Of a stretch of DNA of 64,000 bases, positions 1 through 7,334 are shown one piece after another. The notes below the pieces were generated by a model, which was not told where the DNA came from, ran no database searches, and saw only the letters and a list, made by a program, of their open reading frames with translations. Both the position numbers and the translations under genes were made by a program. This DNA comes from Rahnella laticis (lineage in GTDB: Bacteria > Pseudomonadota > Gammaproteobacteria > Enterobacterales > Enterobacteriaceae), in the NCBI RefSeq assembly GCF_015644585.1, contig NZ_JADOBI010000013.1, forward strand, positions 62,001-126,000, read 5' to 3'. Position 1 is the stretch's first letter. Each line of letters starts with the position of its first letter.

Positions 1-117
1 ATGTCAGCTATGAGTTCAACCGATGGATACAACACACTAATTGGCCATACACTTTCAAAATTAACAGATATCAAAACGCATAAAAGTAATGCATATATAG
101 ACAGTATTCTTAGTTAA
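1..117 (+). CDS. 3' end of an unidentified gene (partial)
   Basis: An open frame runs from the window edge to TAA at 115-117 (38 codons visible). The ATG at position 1 may be internal, so the gene probably starts upstream. The visible peptide is hydrophilic, rich in Ser, Thr and Lys, and shows no motif I recognise. It ends 14 bases before the NUDIX-like gene. Confidence 0.35.
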   Translation: MSAMSSTDGYNTLIGHTLSKLTDIKTHKSNAYIDSILS

Positions 118-131
118 GGGGCAATCGCTAC

Positions 132-580
132 ATGAGCCGTGACAGATATAATCTATCCATAGCAGTATTCGTTTTGCTTATAAAAGGGGATGAACTCTGT
201 ATGCTCCGAAGACCTAATACGGGCTGGATGGATGGTTGCTTTAGCTTACCTGCCGGTGGCTTAGAAAAAGGTGAAACACTCTCTACCGCTGCCGTCAGAG
301 AGCTAAAAGAAGAGGCAGGGGTGCACGCAATTCCTTCAGAATTGACCTTGTACATACCATGCATGTGTGGACGGAAAACCGTTCATGGGTAGGGCATTAT
401 TTTATCTGCCGAGAATGGGGTGGTGTACCTTTCCTTGCAGAACCTGACAAGCATGCCGAAGTAAGCTGGAAGAAAATGTCGAATCTGCCAGAAGAAACAA
501 TACCCTATGTAAGGCAGGCTATTGAAGCCATTAGTGCTGATGAGAGTTACTCAGAATGTGGCTGGGACATATGTAAGTAA
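132..580 (+). pseudogene. NUDIX hydrolase, single-base frameshift
   Basis: NUDIX hydrolases cleave nucleoside diphosphates linked to another moiety. The first frame from the ATG at 132 carries the NUDIX box: GG, then REL, then EE and G (LPAGGLEKGE followed by AVRELKEEAGV). At about 350 the frame changes: the expected text ELTLVHTMHV is recovered only by adding one base in the TTG/GTA junction, after which frame 359-580 continues with VGHYFICREWGG and ends normally at 580. The simplest reading is loss of one G from a GG pair, making a broken gene or a sequencing error. With the base restored the protein would be about 149 residues, normal for a small MutT-like enzyme. The substrate cannot be predicted. 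Confidence 0.8.
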
Positions 581-1131
581 CCTCTGCTACGTAGCAATAT
601 TTCCGCTCCTCAGTCAGTATGCGTATGACAAAGGGATGCTACGAGCGAACAGCGGACGTCACGCACCCCTGCTAACATTAGCTCTGAGCAGATATCCGAC
701 GACTTGGGGGAAACAACTATCAAAAAATGATTGGCATGCATCATGTAGGACGATAGGTTATTTCCGAGCTCAGTCCCGGAAAATAATTGCGGGTTTATGG
801 GTAATACTGGCAAGGCCTGGATGAACGAGTGCGCCCGGGTCAGCCACATCCAGGAGGCTATATATTAAAATAGCCGCAACCCAGCTTATTAAAATTCATT
901 AAAACGCCTGTTAGTTATCCGGTTCTTTAAACCATACTCTGAAGTATTTAGGCTTAAGGTAGTTACTCCCCTTCGGTCCAATATTGTTTTGCATAATCAT
1001 TTCAATGCTTATTATTTAAATGCTGTCGTCTTTAGAATCGAACCAAGGATTTTAATCAGCGGTTGAACCACTGGACGTGTGGTAATGAATATCGTGAAAT
1101 TTAATCATTCTCTCCACCTTTTATTATATGC
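581..1131. other. intergenic stretch without a convincing gene
   Basis: No frame here looks coding. There is a short hairpin near 855-876 (GGCTAT/ATAGCC) behind an AGGAGG that leads to no open frame, and a tRNA-like 51-base fragment on the minus strand at 1027-1077 (D-arm-like and T-arm-like text but no full anticodon arm). I read the stretch as degenerate. Confidence 0.5.
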
Positions 1132-1503
1132 TCAAGCTACATCAATTATCTCTTTAAGACGTTTGTGGACTTCACATGCAGTAAGAAAGTCGGAATGAAC
1201 TTCATTCATAACCATCTCACCCCGACTGTTTTCCAATGCGATGCAGTATAAATACCTATTGGGAGCGTCCCTCCCTGTACTTACAAAGAATTTCACCACA
1301 ACGATGTCTGCACCCTTACGATGCCTACTTATGGCCAACAACGTGTCACATGGCTGACCTAAACTTGGTTTAATTGAACTCGCCAATTCCGGCAGTGAAT
1401 GGGACGGGGCGAGTTTCATTACTAAGGATTGATGTGAAAATGCGGTAAAGCCAGCCTTCAAAGGTTCATGTTCTGAGGTCTGAGCGGGTTTATTAACTTC
1501 CAT
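1132..1503 (-). CDS. hypothetical protein, 123 aa
   Basis: I do not recognise this protein. The start at 1503 is well supported: GGAGAGACAGGA lies a few bases upstream on the minus strand. The product has a variable N-terminus (about residues 1-45) and a more ordered second half with beta-strand-like text (VVVKFFV, RYLYCIAL) followed by a basic helix to the C-terminus. No signal peptide or membrane segment is seen. It stands alone on the minus strand, opposite to the leading-region genes that follow, so it is probably not part of that unit. Confidence 0.6.
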   Translation of the reverse strand: MEVNKPAQTSEHEPLKAGFTAFSHQSLVMKLAPSHSLPELASSIKPSLGQPCDTLLAISRHRKGADIVVVKFFVSTGRDAPNRYLYCIALENSRGEMVMNEVHSDFLTACEVHKRLKEIIDVA

Positions 1504-2182
1504 ATTCCTGTCTCTCCAATATAATATTTCTTGAGTTACTTTTAATGAAGTTTAAAGTTAATTGTTTTATAGGTTATGCTCAATCGCGCCGATAGGCGAT
1601 AAAAATGTTCTACGAAAAATCCTGTTTTTCAGCCACATTGTACCTCACTTAAATTATTTTAATTTTATCTTCTTGTTCACGTCTCCGGCGTGACTTTGCC
1701 TAAAGCTAACGGTCAGTAACGGTGTTTTGATCGTCTTATTCAAGGATAAGTAATATGAAGTGTTTCGTTTATGGCGGTGGAGAACTTGATTTTAGTATCA
1801 AAAAATCCCCGAGGTTTTTAGTGGGACGTGAATGCATTTTCGCGTTATGAGCAGAGGAAGGCACAGCCGCATCCGTTGATTATATAATTACTCCGTGTAC
1901 TCATTCACCATCCGGAGTTATTGGATGAACTGCGAAACTGGCATAACTTGGCTGTGGTCTCGCTCCCTGACTTTTGCCGAGCTTAAAACACCCCCAGCGG
2001 GTTGCGCAGCCACTCTTTTTCGTGGTCTTCGGTGACCGATGATGCCTTATCCCTAAAAACAACCACTGCCACAGCATGTCGGGTATCTGGATATGTCGCC
2101 GCCTGGACTTTGAGTCTGCTCACTGGCGGGAGAAACTCCGCCTGATTTTGCCGATGCTAACACCTTTTGCAGAGAAACTGCT
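1504..2182. other. degenerate intergenic DNA
   Basis: Only very short frames occur. One begins at 1755 (MKCFVYGGGELDF...) and stops after about 31 codons. Another stretch near 1890-1985 reads as coding-like text (LRVLIHHPELLDELRNW) without a start. These look like gene fragments at the far end of the leading region; I cannot name their source. Confidence 0.4.
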
Positions 2183-2441
2183 GCGGCTGCGCCGCTGTGG
2201 TTATTCCGCATTCTGGTTTACCTCCGTACCCGACTAATTTCTTTCGTTTGACCCTTTTTTATTATCTTCCTGGTGCTATTTCCTTTGTGGTTCGTGCAGC
2301 GAAGCGTGTGACTTTCTTTTTTCTTCCTGCTGAGCTGATTGCACGGCAAAAAATTCGTAGGCCTGGCGTCACCCTGCGGGCTCGGCTGTCGTGAACAGAG
2401 CCCGCTAGCTGTCTCTGCCTTGCGGGCTTCCATCCTGACGC
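2183..2441 (+). repeat. leading-region structured repeat, copy A
   Basis: First of three related elements (others at 5466 and 6583). It opens with a GC hairpin (GCGGC-TGC-GCCGC, 2183-2195), continues with about 170 bases of T/C-rich divergent sequence, and ends with a conserved block of about 78 bases (2364-2441) containing GGCGTCACCCTGCGGG, AACAGAGCC, GCTGTCTCTGCC and GGGCTTCCATCCTGACGC. Here the AGACA/TGTCT inner stem found in copies B and C is changed, but the outer CAGAG/CTCTG pairing is kept. It lies upstream of the plus-strand gene run 2774-4817. Position and structure suggest a single-stranded-DNA promoter or ssi site; that function is inferred. Confidence 0.75.
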
Positions 2442-2773
2442 AACTGATGGCTTGCAACGGCCAGTGGCCGCGCCGCCTAAACTGCCGGTGATATGGCCAC
2501 CGGCGCTAAAGACGCCGCGCCTTACGTCGTGTCGGGTGTGTGCATCCGTCCGGTTCTGCGTGTTCATCACGGCCGTGTTATCACGCACGGGGCTGTAACG
2601 TAGCACCGCCTGGTCATTCCTCAAGGGGTAAAATGTACTCCGCCAAAACTTTTCCTCGTGCCTCGTAAAACTTTTGTCTCCGCCCCTTGCTCATGCCTGC
2701 GTCATTACTCCGTTGCCCCTGCCGCGAGATAACAGACCGTTAGATGAATTTTCACCTTAAGGAGAGAACCCGA
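2442..2773. other. GC-rich leader after repeat copy A
   Basis: This stretch is rich in short inverted repeats (for example GGCCGCGCCGCC and GCCGGTGATATGGCCACCGGC around 2465-2505) and has no convincing gene. It links the structured repeat to the first leading-region gene, as the comparable stretch 6827-7334 does after copy C. Confidence 0.5.
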
Positions 2774-2968
2774 ATGCACACACATAACGTCAACGTCAAA
2801 ACCGCCACAAGAAAAACGCCCGAAAGATGTTCAAAAAAACTTCGTCGAATTATCAATAAAGCCCACAGCAACGTGGCCTGTGCGGAAGAAGCCCACCTGC
2901 ATTATGGTGAAAAATTTACGCGTTTTGACGTCTGTAATTACTTTATTCGGGAGCATTCGCCCAATTGA
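2774..2968 (+). CDS. small basic protein, 64 aa
   Basis: An ATG at 2774 follows AAGGAGAG with a spacing of about 8 bases; the in-frame ATG at 2744 has no such site and is less likely. The product is short, strongly basic in its first half (KTATRKTPERCSKKLRRI) and contains a possible Cys/His cluster (VACAEEAHLHYGEKF). No family is recognised. It is the first gene of the leading-region run and the stop at 2968 is followed about 90 bases later by the next gene. Small basic proteins are common in leading regions, but no function can be assigned. Confidence 0.55.
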   Translation: MHTHNVNVKTATRKTPERCSKKLRRIINKAHSNVACAEEAHLHYGEKFTRFDVCNYFIREHSPN

Positions 2969-3055
2969 ATGAGGCATTTAAAGAGTCTGAGTAATTCCGA
3001 GCAAATAGTACCCGATGGAGGGATCGTCCCGTCATCACAATCAAGGAGAAACACC

Positions 3056-3415
3056 ATGTATCAACCTGAAATCACCACCGACTACAACAGCACTGACCGT
3101 TTCGAATGGAACGCAGCAGCAGAAGCGGCTTACTGGCAACAGTGCGAAAAAATCGCCTACACGGAGGTATCAGAAATCACGCTGGGGGCATTTATGGATG
3201 CTATCTCGCTAATGTATCCGAAGGACTGGCAGGGCGACGCGCTTTGCGAATCGTTCAAACTGGCTGAGATGGTCTGCGGCGACGTGACGGATATTTATGC
3301 CAAGGTGGGGGAGCGGTATTTCACGTTCCGCGACAAGGCATCGATGCTGCATGAGGCGATTGTGAACCGCATTACTAAGGAGGTGCTAAGCAAAGAAACT
3401 ATATCGCAGAAATGA
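3056..3415 (+). CDS. hypothetical leading-region protein, 119 aa
   Basis: The ATG at 3056 has a good ribosome site (AAGGAGA, 8 bases upstream), so I prefer it to the longer frame opening at 2969. The protein begins MYQPEITTDYNSTDRFEWN, is acidic and helical, and contains no membrane segment. I do not recognise a named family, although the text resembles small plasmid proteins of unknown function. Orientation toward oriT and the spacing to its neighbours place it in the same unit as 2774 and 3503. Early expression in the recipient is an inference from position. Confidence 0.65.
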   Translation: MYQPEITTDYNSTDRFEWNAAAEAAYWQQCEKIAYTEVSEITLGAFMDAISLMYPKDWQGDALCESFKLAEMVCGDVTDIYAKVGERYFTFRDKASMLHEAIVNRITKEVLSKETISQK

Positions 3416-3502
3416 AAAAAGCAGACTTTCGTCTGCCCTGTCATGCCGGTTTGCCCCTAGGAAAGTCAGACCGGCCTTCAATACTCGATTGGAGTTCATG
3501 CC

Positions 3503-3967
3503 ATGAATACTGAAGTACGAATCATTACACCACCCGCTCAGTTTGTAAAGTCTGAGACCGCTTTTTCAACGACAGTGACGGAAAAGGTGATACCGAAGGA
3601 ATTATTGTTTAAAGCCGAAACGCTGGCACCGGTGATAGCGGATGTAAAAAATAATGCGTGCGAGCTGTGGTTACTGGTGGATGAGGGCATTTATCTGACG
3701 GCTGAAAAGCCATCTTTTGTCAGGGGAAAGCGCAATATTTTTTATGCGGAAGGATTTGACCCCTATCAGAGTGACGATGCTGAGACATTTTTCAATGCTA
3801 TAGACGAAGTGGTAGCAGGCGGTGATATATGGGAATGCGTGACATTGTCGCCGGATATGCATGACAGCGTGGAGTCAGGCATCGCCGATCTGGTCATGCA
3901 GGTCACCGAGAGCGGATTTGTGTACGCGGTTAAAGCGCGGGATGCGGAGGTTAACCATGCTGAATGA
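3503..3967 (+). CDS. DUF3085-like protein, 154 aa
   Basis: This protein resembles DUF3085, a family of unknown function often found on enterobacterial plasmids. Features seen are the core ELWLLVDEGIYL, the following FYAEGFDP and a C-terminal stretch GGDIWECVTL, consistent with a compact alpha/beta domain. It has no signal peptide. The ATG at 3503 follows TTGGAGTTCATGCC with GGAG about 8-10 bases away. Its stop overlaps the start of the DUF4942-like gene by 11 bases, so the two are probably translated together. Family assignment is from memory of the motif and is moderate. Confidence 0.65.
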   Translation: MNTEVRIITPPAQFVKSETAFSTTVTEKVIPKELLFKAETLAPVIADVKNNACELWLLVDEGIYLTAEKPSFVRGKRNIFYAEGFDPYQSDDAETFFNAIDEVVAGGDIWECVTLSPDMHDSVESGIADLVMQVTESGFVYAVKARDAEVNHAE

Positions 3968-4817
3968 ACAGCACACAGCAGTTGCCGATCTGGATATCAA
4001 CGGACAGCATGCGGGGGAGATGATCCCTTCGGTAGAGATTGACCGGATTATTGCCCTGCGGGAAAACGGCCTGAAACAATACGCTGAGGCGCTGGACATA
4101 CTTAAATCTGCCCGAAAGTTGCTATTAGCGGCCACCGGCGGGGAGTACCTCTACGGTTTTGAACTCTGCGTGAAGGATGCACTGAGCTGGAAAGACCAAC
4201 CTGAACGGGCAGAGAAAGCCATCAAAAAGGCAGTTGACGGCAAAATCTGGGAGCGGCTGATGAATGAAACCGGCATGTGTACACTGATGAGCACACGACA
4301 GCGCGATGAATGGTACAGGGAGTTATCGGGTGAAAATATGCCAGAAATTACGCTTGATACGGTACTGGCCACGTTTAACCACCTTCACACAAGCAAAAAT
4401 GACACCTTTGAGCAGGGGGTGATCGACCTGTTTAAATCGCTGTCATGGGATTATAAGACCAACAACCCGTGCAGATTCGGCAAAAAAATTATTGTTTCTC
4501 GTTTGATGGATTCCTACAGCAGCGGCCGCATTCATTTCAGCACATTGGGCAGGTCAAAGCTGGACGATCTGACCAAAGTTTTTTACCTGCTGGAAGGGCG
4601 CAATGTTCCAGATTACAGGGTATCGGAGGGGGCGAAATTTGCGGAATATTTCGCACGTGAACGGTTTTCCGGTGAGGTCTATGAGGCCGAATATTTCTCG
4701 ATGCGCTATTACCTGAAAGGAACGGCGCATATCACCTTTAAACGGCCCGAACTGGTTGACCGTATAAACGATATTGTTGCCCGTCATTATCCGTCTATGC
4801 TTCCCTCAAGGTTGTAA
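3957..4817 (+). CDS. DUF4942-like protein, 286 aa
   Basis: The start at 3957 is set by GGAGG at 3946-3950 and overlaps the end of the previous gene. The protein has an N-terminal helical segment (IDRIIALRENGLKQYAEALDILKSA, about residues 22-46) and a C-terminal half with LFKSLSWDYKTN, RFGKKIIV and LLEGRNVPDYR, typical of DUF4942 plasmid and prophage proteins. Members of that family are of unknown function; many occur beside anti-restriction and leading-region genes. No nuclease or methylase signature is visible. It is the last member of the 2774-4817 run. Confidence 0.7.
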   Translation: MLNEQHTAVADLDINGQHAGEMIPSVEIDRIIALRENGLKQYAEALDILKSARKLLLAATGGEYLYGFELCVKDALSWKDQPERAEKAIKKAVDGKIWERLMNETGMCTLMSTRQRDEWYRELSGENMPEITLDTVLATFNHLHTSKNDTFEQGVIDLFKSLSWDYKTNNPCRFGKKIIVSRLMDSYSSGRIHFSTLGRSKLDDLTKVFYLLEGRNVPDYRVSEGAKFAEYFARERFSGEVYEAEYFSMRYYLKGTAHITFKRPELVDRINDIVARHYPSMLPSRL

Positions 4818-4904
4818 TCAAACATACTGGCGGGGGTTACTCCCGCCAAAAATGCAGCAGATGCAATTTGCATTATATCCGTCATTACGATTGAGGAGAT
4901 TTCT

Positions 4905-5159
4905 ATGAGCAGGATGCAGATCCGCGTTGAGGAAAATTTAAAACAAGAAGCAACCCAGGTCTTAAAAAAATTAGGCATCGATCCTTCCGATGCGATGCGA
5001 CAGTTGTTTCAGTACGTTGTGGATAACGAGAAACTGCCATTTTCTGCTGTAACTGTGGTGGTCGCCGACAGCGATAACGGTGATGACATCATCAAAATTG
5101 CTAAAGAGCGCATGGCGCATCCTGTTGCACGTATCAGGGTAAACATCGATGAGGTTTGA
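4905..5159 (+). CDS. RelB/DinJ-family antitoxin, 84 aa
   Basis: RelB/DinJ antitoxins bind DNA through an N-terminal ribbon-helix-helix and block an mRNA-cleaving toxin. Here MQIRVEENLKQEATQVLKKLGIDPSDAMRQLFQYV (about residues 4-38) is the classical N-terminal domain. The C-terminal part (IIKIAKERMAHP and onward) would wrap the toxin. The start at 4905 follows TTGAGGAGATTTCT. The stop overlaps the start of a degenerate RelE-type toxin at 5149, so the antitoxin has been left without a working partner. It may still repress its own promoter or neutralise a related toxin elsewhere. Confidence 0.8.
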   Translation: MSRMQIRVEENLKQEATQVLKKLGIDPSDAMRQLFQYVVDNEKLPFSAVTVVVADSDNGDDIIKIAKERMAHPVARIRVNIDEV

Positions 5160-5410
5160 GATCAGGTTTATTGCACGGGCTTATGTGGGATGGGAGAAAC
5201 TTGATTGTGCCATCAGGGAATAAATCAGAAAGAAGCATAAAAAGTTGCAGGAAGACCCGAGGATCGAGGTAATTTTAAAAGGTGTTATAAAATTACGCTG
5301 AGAAAGTCCGTTTTCGGCTGGTTTATCATGTGATAGATCAGGAAATTATCATTTTTGTTATTGCTTTCGGAAAGCATGAAAAACAGAAACATATTCTGAT
5401 GCTGAAAACC
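5149..5410 (+). pseudogene. RelE-family toxin remnant
   Basis: RelE toxins cleave mRNA in the ribosome. An ATG at 5149 overlaps the antitoxin stop, as in intact relBE operons. The frame reads EWEKL-like text (WEKLDCAIRE) and then hits TAA at 5221, codon 25. Beyond it one can read IRKKHKKLQEDPRIEVILKGVIKLR, a shift near 5300, then RLVYHVIDQEIIIFVIAFGKHEKQ in another frame, which matches the RelE C-terminal core. At least one nonsense change and one frameshift are needed to explain this. The toxin is dead; the end point is approximate. Confidence 0.8.
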
Positions 5411-5465
5411 GGATACCTTCATAAGTCTTTCCTGCCACCGGTAAAAACTCTCCTGGTATACTGCT

Positions 5466-5713
5466 GCGGCTACGCCGCTGCCGTTCTCCCGCTTTCATTT
5501 CCAGCCCCTTCGCAGACTAACCCCTTAGTTGTACCCCATCAGAAAAGTGCTACTTTTCATATACCTTCTCTTACTCATCTTTTGATTCTTCTTACTCGCC
5601 TTGCTTAAGCGTTTTTCAATAACTTTTGTCTGCCGGGCGTCACCCTACGGGTACGGCTGCGTAAACAGAGCCAGACATGCTGTCTCTGCCCCTTCGGGCT
5701 TCCATCCTGACGC
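5466..5713 (+). repeat. leading-region structured repeat, copy B
   Basis: Same architecture as copies A and C: GC hairpin GCGGC-TAC-GCCGC at 5466-5478, about 160 bases of T/C-rich spacer, then the conserved block 5636-5713 with AACAGAGCC, a perfect AGACA-TGC-TGTCT hairpin, a CCCC-TTC-GGGC hairpin and the terminal TTCCATCCTGACGC. It lies upstream of the HigBA-type module. Loop bases differ from copy C while the stem is kept, as expected for a selected structure. Role as single-strand promoter is inferred. Confidence 0.75.
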
Positions 5714-5809
5714 AAATTCCACATAACACCTGCATGTTACCCCCTTCATGTGTAAAAGCTGATGAGCGAGTATTGTGAAGCCTGTACTGATGGATAAAAA
5801 AAAGGTAAG

Positions 5810-5841
5810 TTAGCTCTTGAGCTAAGATAGCTTTAAGGCTA
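5810..5841 (+). promoter_or_regulatory. operator palindromes of the HigBA-type module
   Basis: A palindrome TTAGCTC-TT-GAGCTAA (5810-5825) is followed by a related imperfect one (TAGCTTTAAGGCTA, 5828-5841). Both sit directly upstream of the toxin ribosome site GGAGGAA (5854-5860). Paired palindromes are typical for autorepression by an XRE antitoxin, here the product of 6176-6454. Confidence 0.7.
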
Positions 5842-5865
5842 ACATTGTTTCATGGAGGAACACAT

Positions 5866-6186
5866 GTGTTCACAGTAATTTTTCATGATGAAGCTGAACT
5901 GGAATTTATAGCATTGCCTGCCACAATCAGGGCAAAGATGACCCGGTTACTGCAAAAATTAGAGGTCAACCCGCGCTTACTAAGAGAGCCGGACACAAAG
6001 CCTTTGGGAGATGGATTATTTGAGATCAGGACGATGGGAACTGATATCGCCCGTGGAGTGTGGGTATATCAGGCCGGTGAGCGGATTTTTTTACTTCGTA
6101 TATTTATAAAAAAATCGGCCAAAACACCTCGTAGCGAGATAGAAACAGCACTCCGAAGACTCAAGGAGATGAATAATGAAATTTAA
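5866..6186 (+). CDS. RelE/HigB-like toxin of the Gp49 (DUF891) type, 106 aa
   Basis: This family acts as a ribosome-dependent or free mRNA interferase. I choose GTG at 5866 because GGAGGAA ends 5 bases upstream; the ATG at 5864 is out of frame and stops after four codons. Family text is clear: LPATIRAKMTRLLQKLE, then KPLGDGLFEIRTM, then IFLLRIFIKKSAKTPRSEIETALRR, where the basic residues after the last strand are the usual active-site region. The gene overlaps its antitoxin by 11 bases and the toxin comes first, the HigBA order. It appears intact. Confidence 0.85.
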   Translation: MFTVIFHDEAELEFIALPATIRAKMTRLLQKLEVNPRLLREPDTKPLGDGLFEIRTMGTDIARGVWVYQAGERIFLLRIFIKKSAKTPRSEIETALRRLKEMNNEI

Positions 6187-6454
6187 GACACTCGATCAAA
6201 TTCATACTGAATCCATGCAAGATCCTGAGTACCGCACTGCGTATGAAGCCGAAATAGCGTTAGAACGCCTTCAACAGACATTACAGGGTTGGCGTATTGA
6301 AGCCGGTTTAACCTCTGCTCAGGTAGCGGAACGTATGGGGATTAAGCCGCCTACAATCAGCAGAATGGAAAAAAATGCTACCAAAATGAGCTATGAAACA
6401 CTCATCCGATATGCGCGTGCATGTGGTATCAGCTTTAAGTTGCAACAGATCTGA
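6176..6454 (+). CDS. XRE-family antitoxin of the HigA type, 92 aa
   Basis: The protein neutralises the upstream toxin and represses the shared promoter. The helix-turn-helix lies at about residues 40-75 (LTSAQVAERMGIKPPTISRME), with an N-terminal helix (EAEIALERLQQTLQGWR) that would contact the toxin. The start at 6176 lies inside the toxin gene behind AAGGAGATGAATA, giving an 11-base overlap and coupled translation. It is followed by about 130 bases with no gene before repeat copy C. The probable operators are the palindromes at 5810-5841. Confidence 0.85.
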   Translation: MKFKTLDQIHTESMQDPEYRTAYEAEIALERLQQTLQGWRIEAGLTSAQVAERMGIKPPTISRMEKNATKMSYETLIRYARACGISFKLQQI

Positions 6455-6582
6455 ACCCGCAACAATGTTTCATCGAGCTGTACTCAGTTCGGATATCTCA
6501 TTAATAGACATCGATGGACATTCTCAGGGTTAGATTATGTTCGCGCTTCAGCCTGCGCGGATAAACTAAAAACGAAACGGCT

Positions 6583-6826
6583 GCGGCTTTGCCGCGGCTG
6601 TTTTCCAGTAAAATTCGACACGGACAGAAGTCATTTGCTTCTTCCGTCTGCCCCTTAATTCTCTTCTTATTATCCTTTCAGCTGTAGTGTTCGGGATCCC
6701 TTTGTGTTTTCCTTCTGTGCTGATTGTAGGGTAATAAATGCTGCTTGTGGACGTCGCCCCCGGGCACGGCTGTCGTTAACAGAGCCAGACAAGCTGTCTC
6801 TGCCCTCCGGGCTTCCATCCTGACGC
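6583..6826 (+). repeat. leading-region structured repeat, copy C
   Basis: Third copy: GC hairpin GCGGC-TTT-GCCGC (6583-6595), a T/C-rich spacer, and the conserved block 6749-6826 with AACAGAGCC, the hairpin AGACA-AGC-TGTCT, GCCC-TCC-GGGC and the terminal TTCCATCCTGACGC. It is the copy nearest to oriT and precedes the DUF932 gene. See copy A for the proposed role. Confidence 0.75.
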
Positions 6827-7334
6827 GAAAATTCCGCTTGCAGCATCCGTAAACGGATGCGCCGCGTTGTCACGCCGTTGCCTGCGCTCCCGACAACCCG
6901 TCGGAAAACCAAAATCACGATGGGTTGCAAAGGGCAACGCCGTTACGCGCACGCGCTTACTGTCGTTGCGGCGGTAACCTGCTCATTTCCTGTTTATGCA
7001 CTCACCCCTCTGAGTCCATTCGCCGGGGCTGAGACAAGCACAGTCCGCCTTGTGGTCTAGGGACGGCCAGCCTTTCGCAATAAATTTTCTCCGGCCATTT
7101 CGCAGGCTCCATTAGACCGGAAAAATTTCCCGCTCCCCCCGGACATCTGCTCCGGTCAGTGCTTTGTTTCGCCCCTGCGGCGAACGGCTCTCAAACGGGT
7201 GAAGGTAACAACCAGCCGGAGCGTTCAGCAGGTTCCCGCAAAACGTTAAAACCGCGGCCCCGTCAACTCAACGGGTGAGGGGTTAAATACACAACGAATG
7301 CCAATTATTTTCATTGCCTGAGAGGACAAACATT
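6827..7334. other. GC-rich structured leader before the DUF932 gene
   Basis: About 500 bases without a convincing gene. The stretch is rich in short self-complementary segments (for example CATCCGTAAACGGATG at 6843-6858 and the CCGGACATCTGCTCCGG hairpin near 7140). It resembles the shorter leader that follows copy A. Whether it forms part of the repeat function cannot be told from sequence. Confidence 0.45.

Noticed and set aside
522..824. Plus-strand frame of 100 codons after the NUDIX gene
   Set aside because: Overlaps the NUDIX end in another frame and reads as random protein without a ribosome site.
1027..1077. tRNA-like fragment on the minus strand
   Set aside because: D-arm-like and T-loop-like text and closing CGTC/GACG exist, but the anticodon arm is incomplete and the T stem is poor; at best a fossil.
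2167..2624. Overlapping frames on both strands across repeat copy A
   Set aside because: The region is explained by the structured repeat present three times; frames are not shared between copies.
6670..7060. Frames in and after repeat copy C
   Set aside because: Same reason as copy A; no consistent frame and no start signals.
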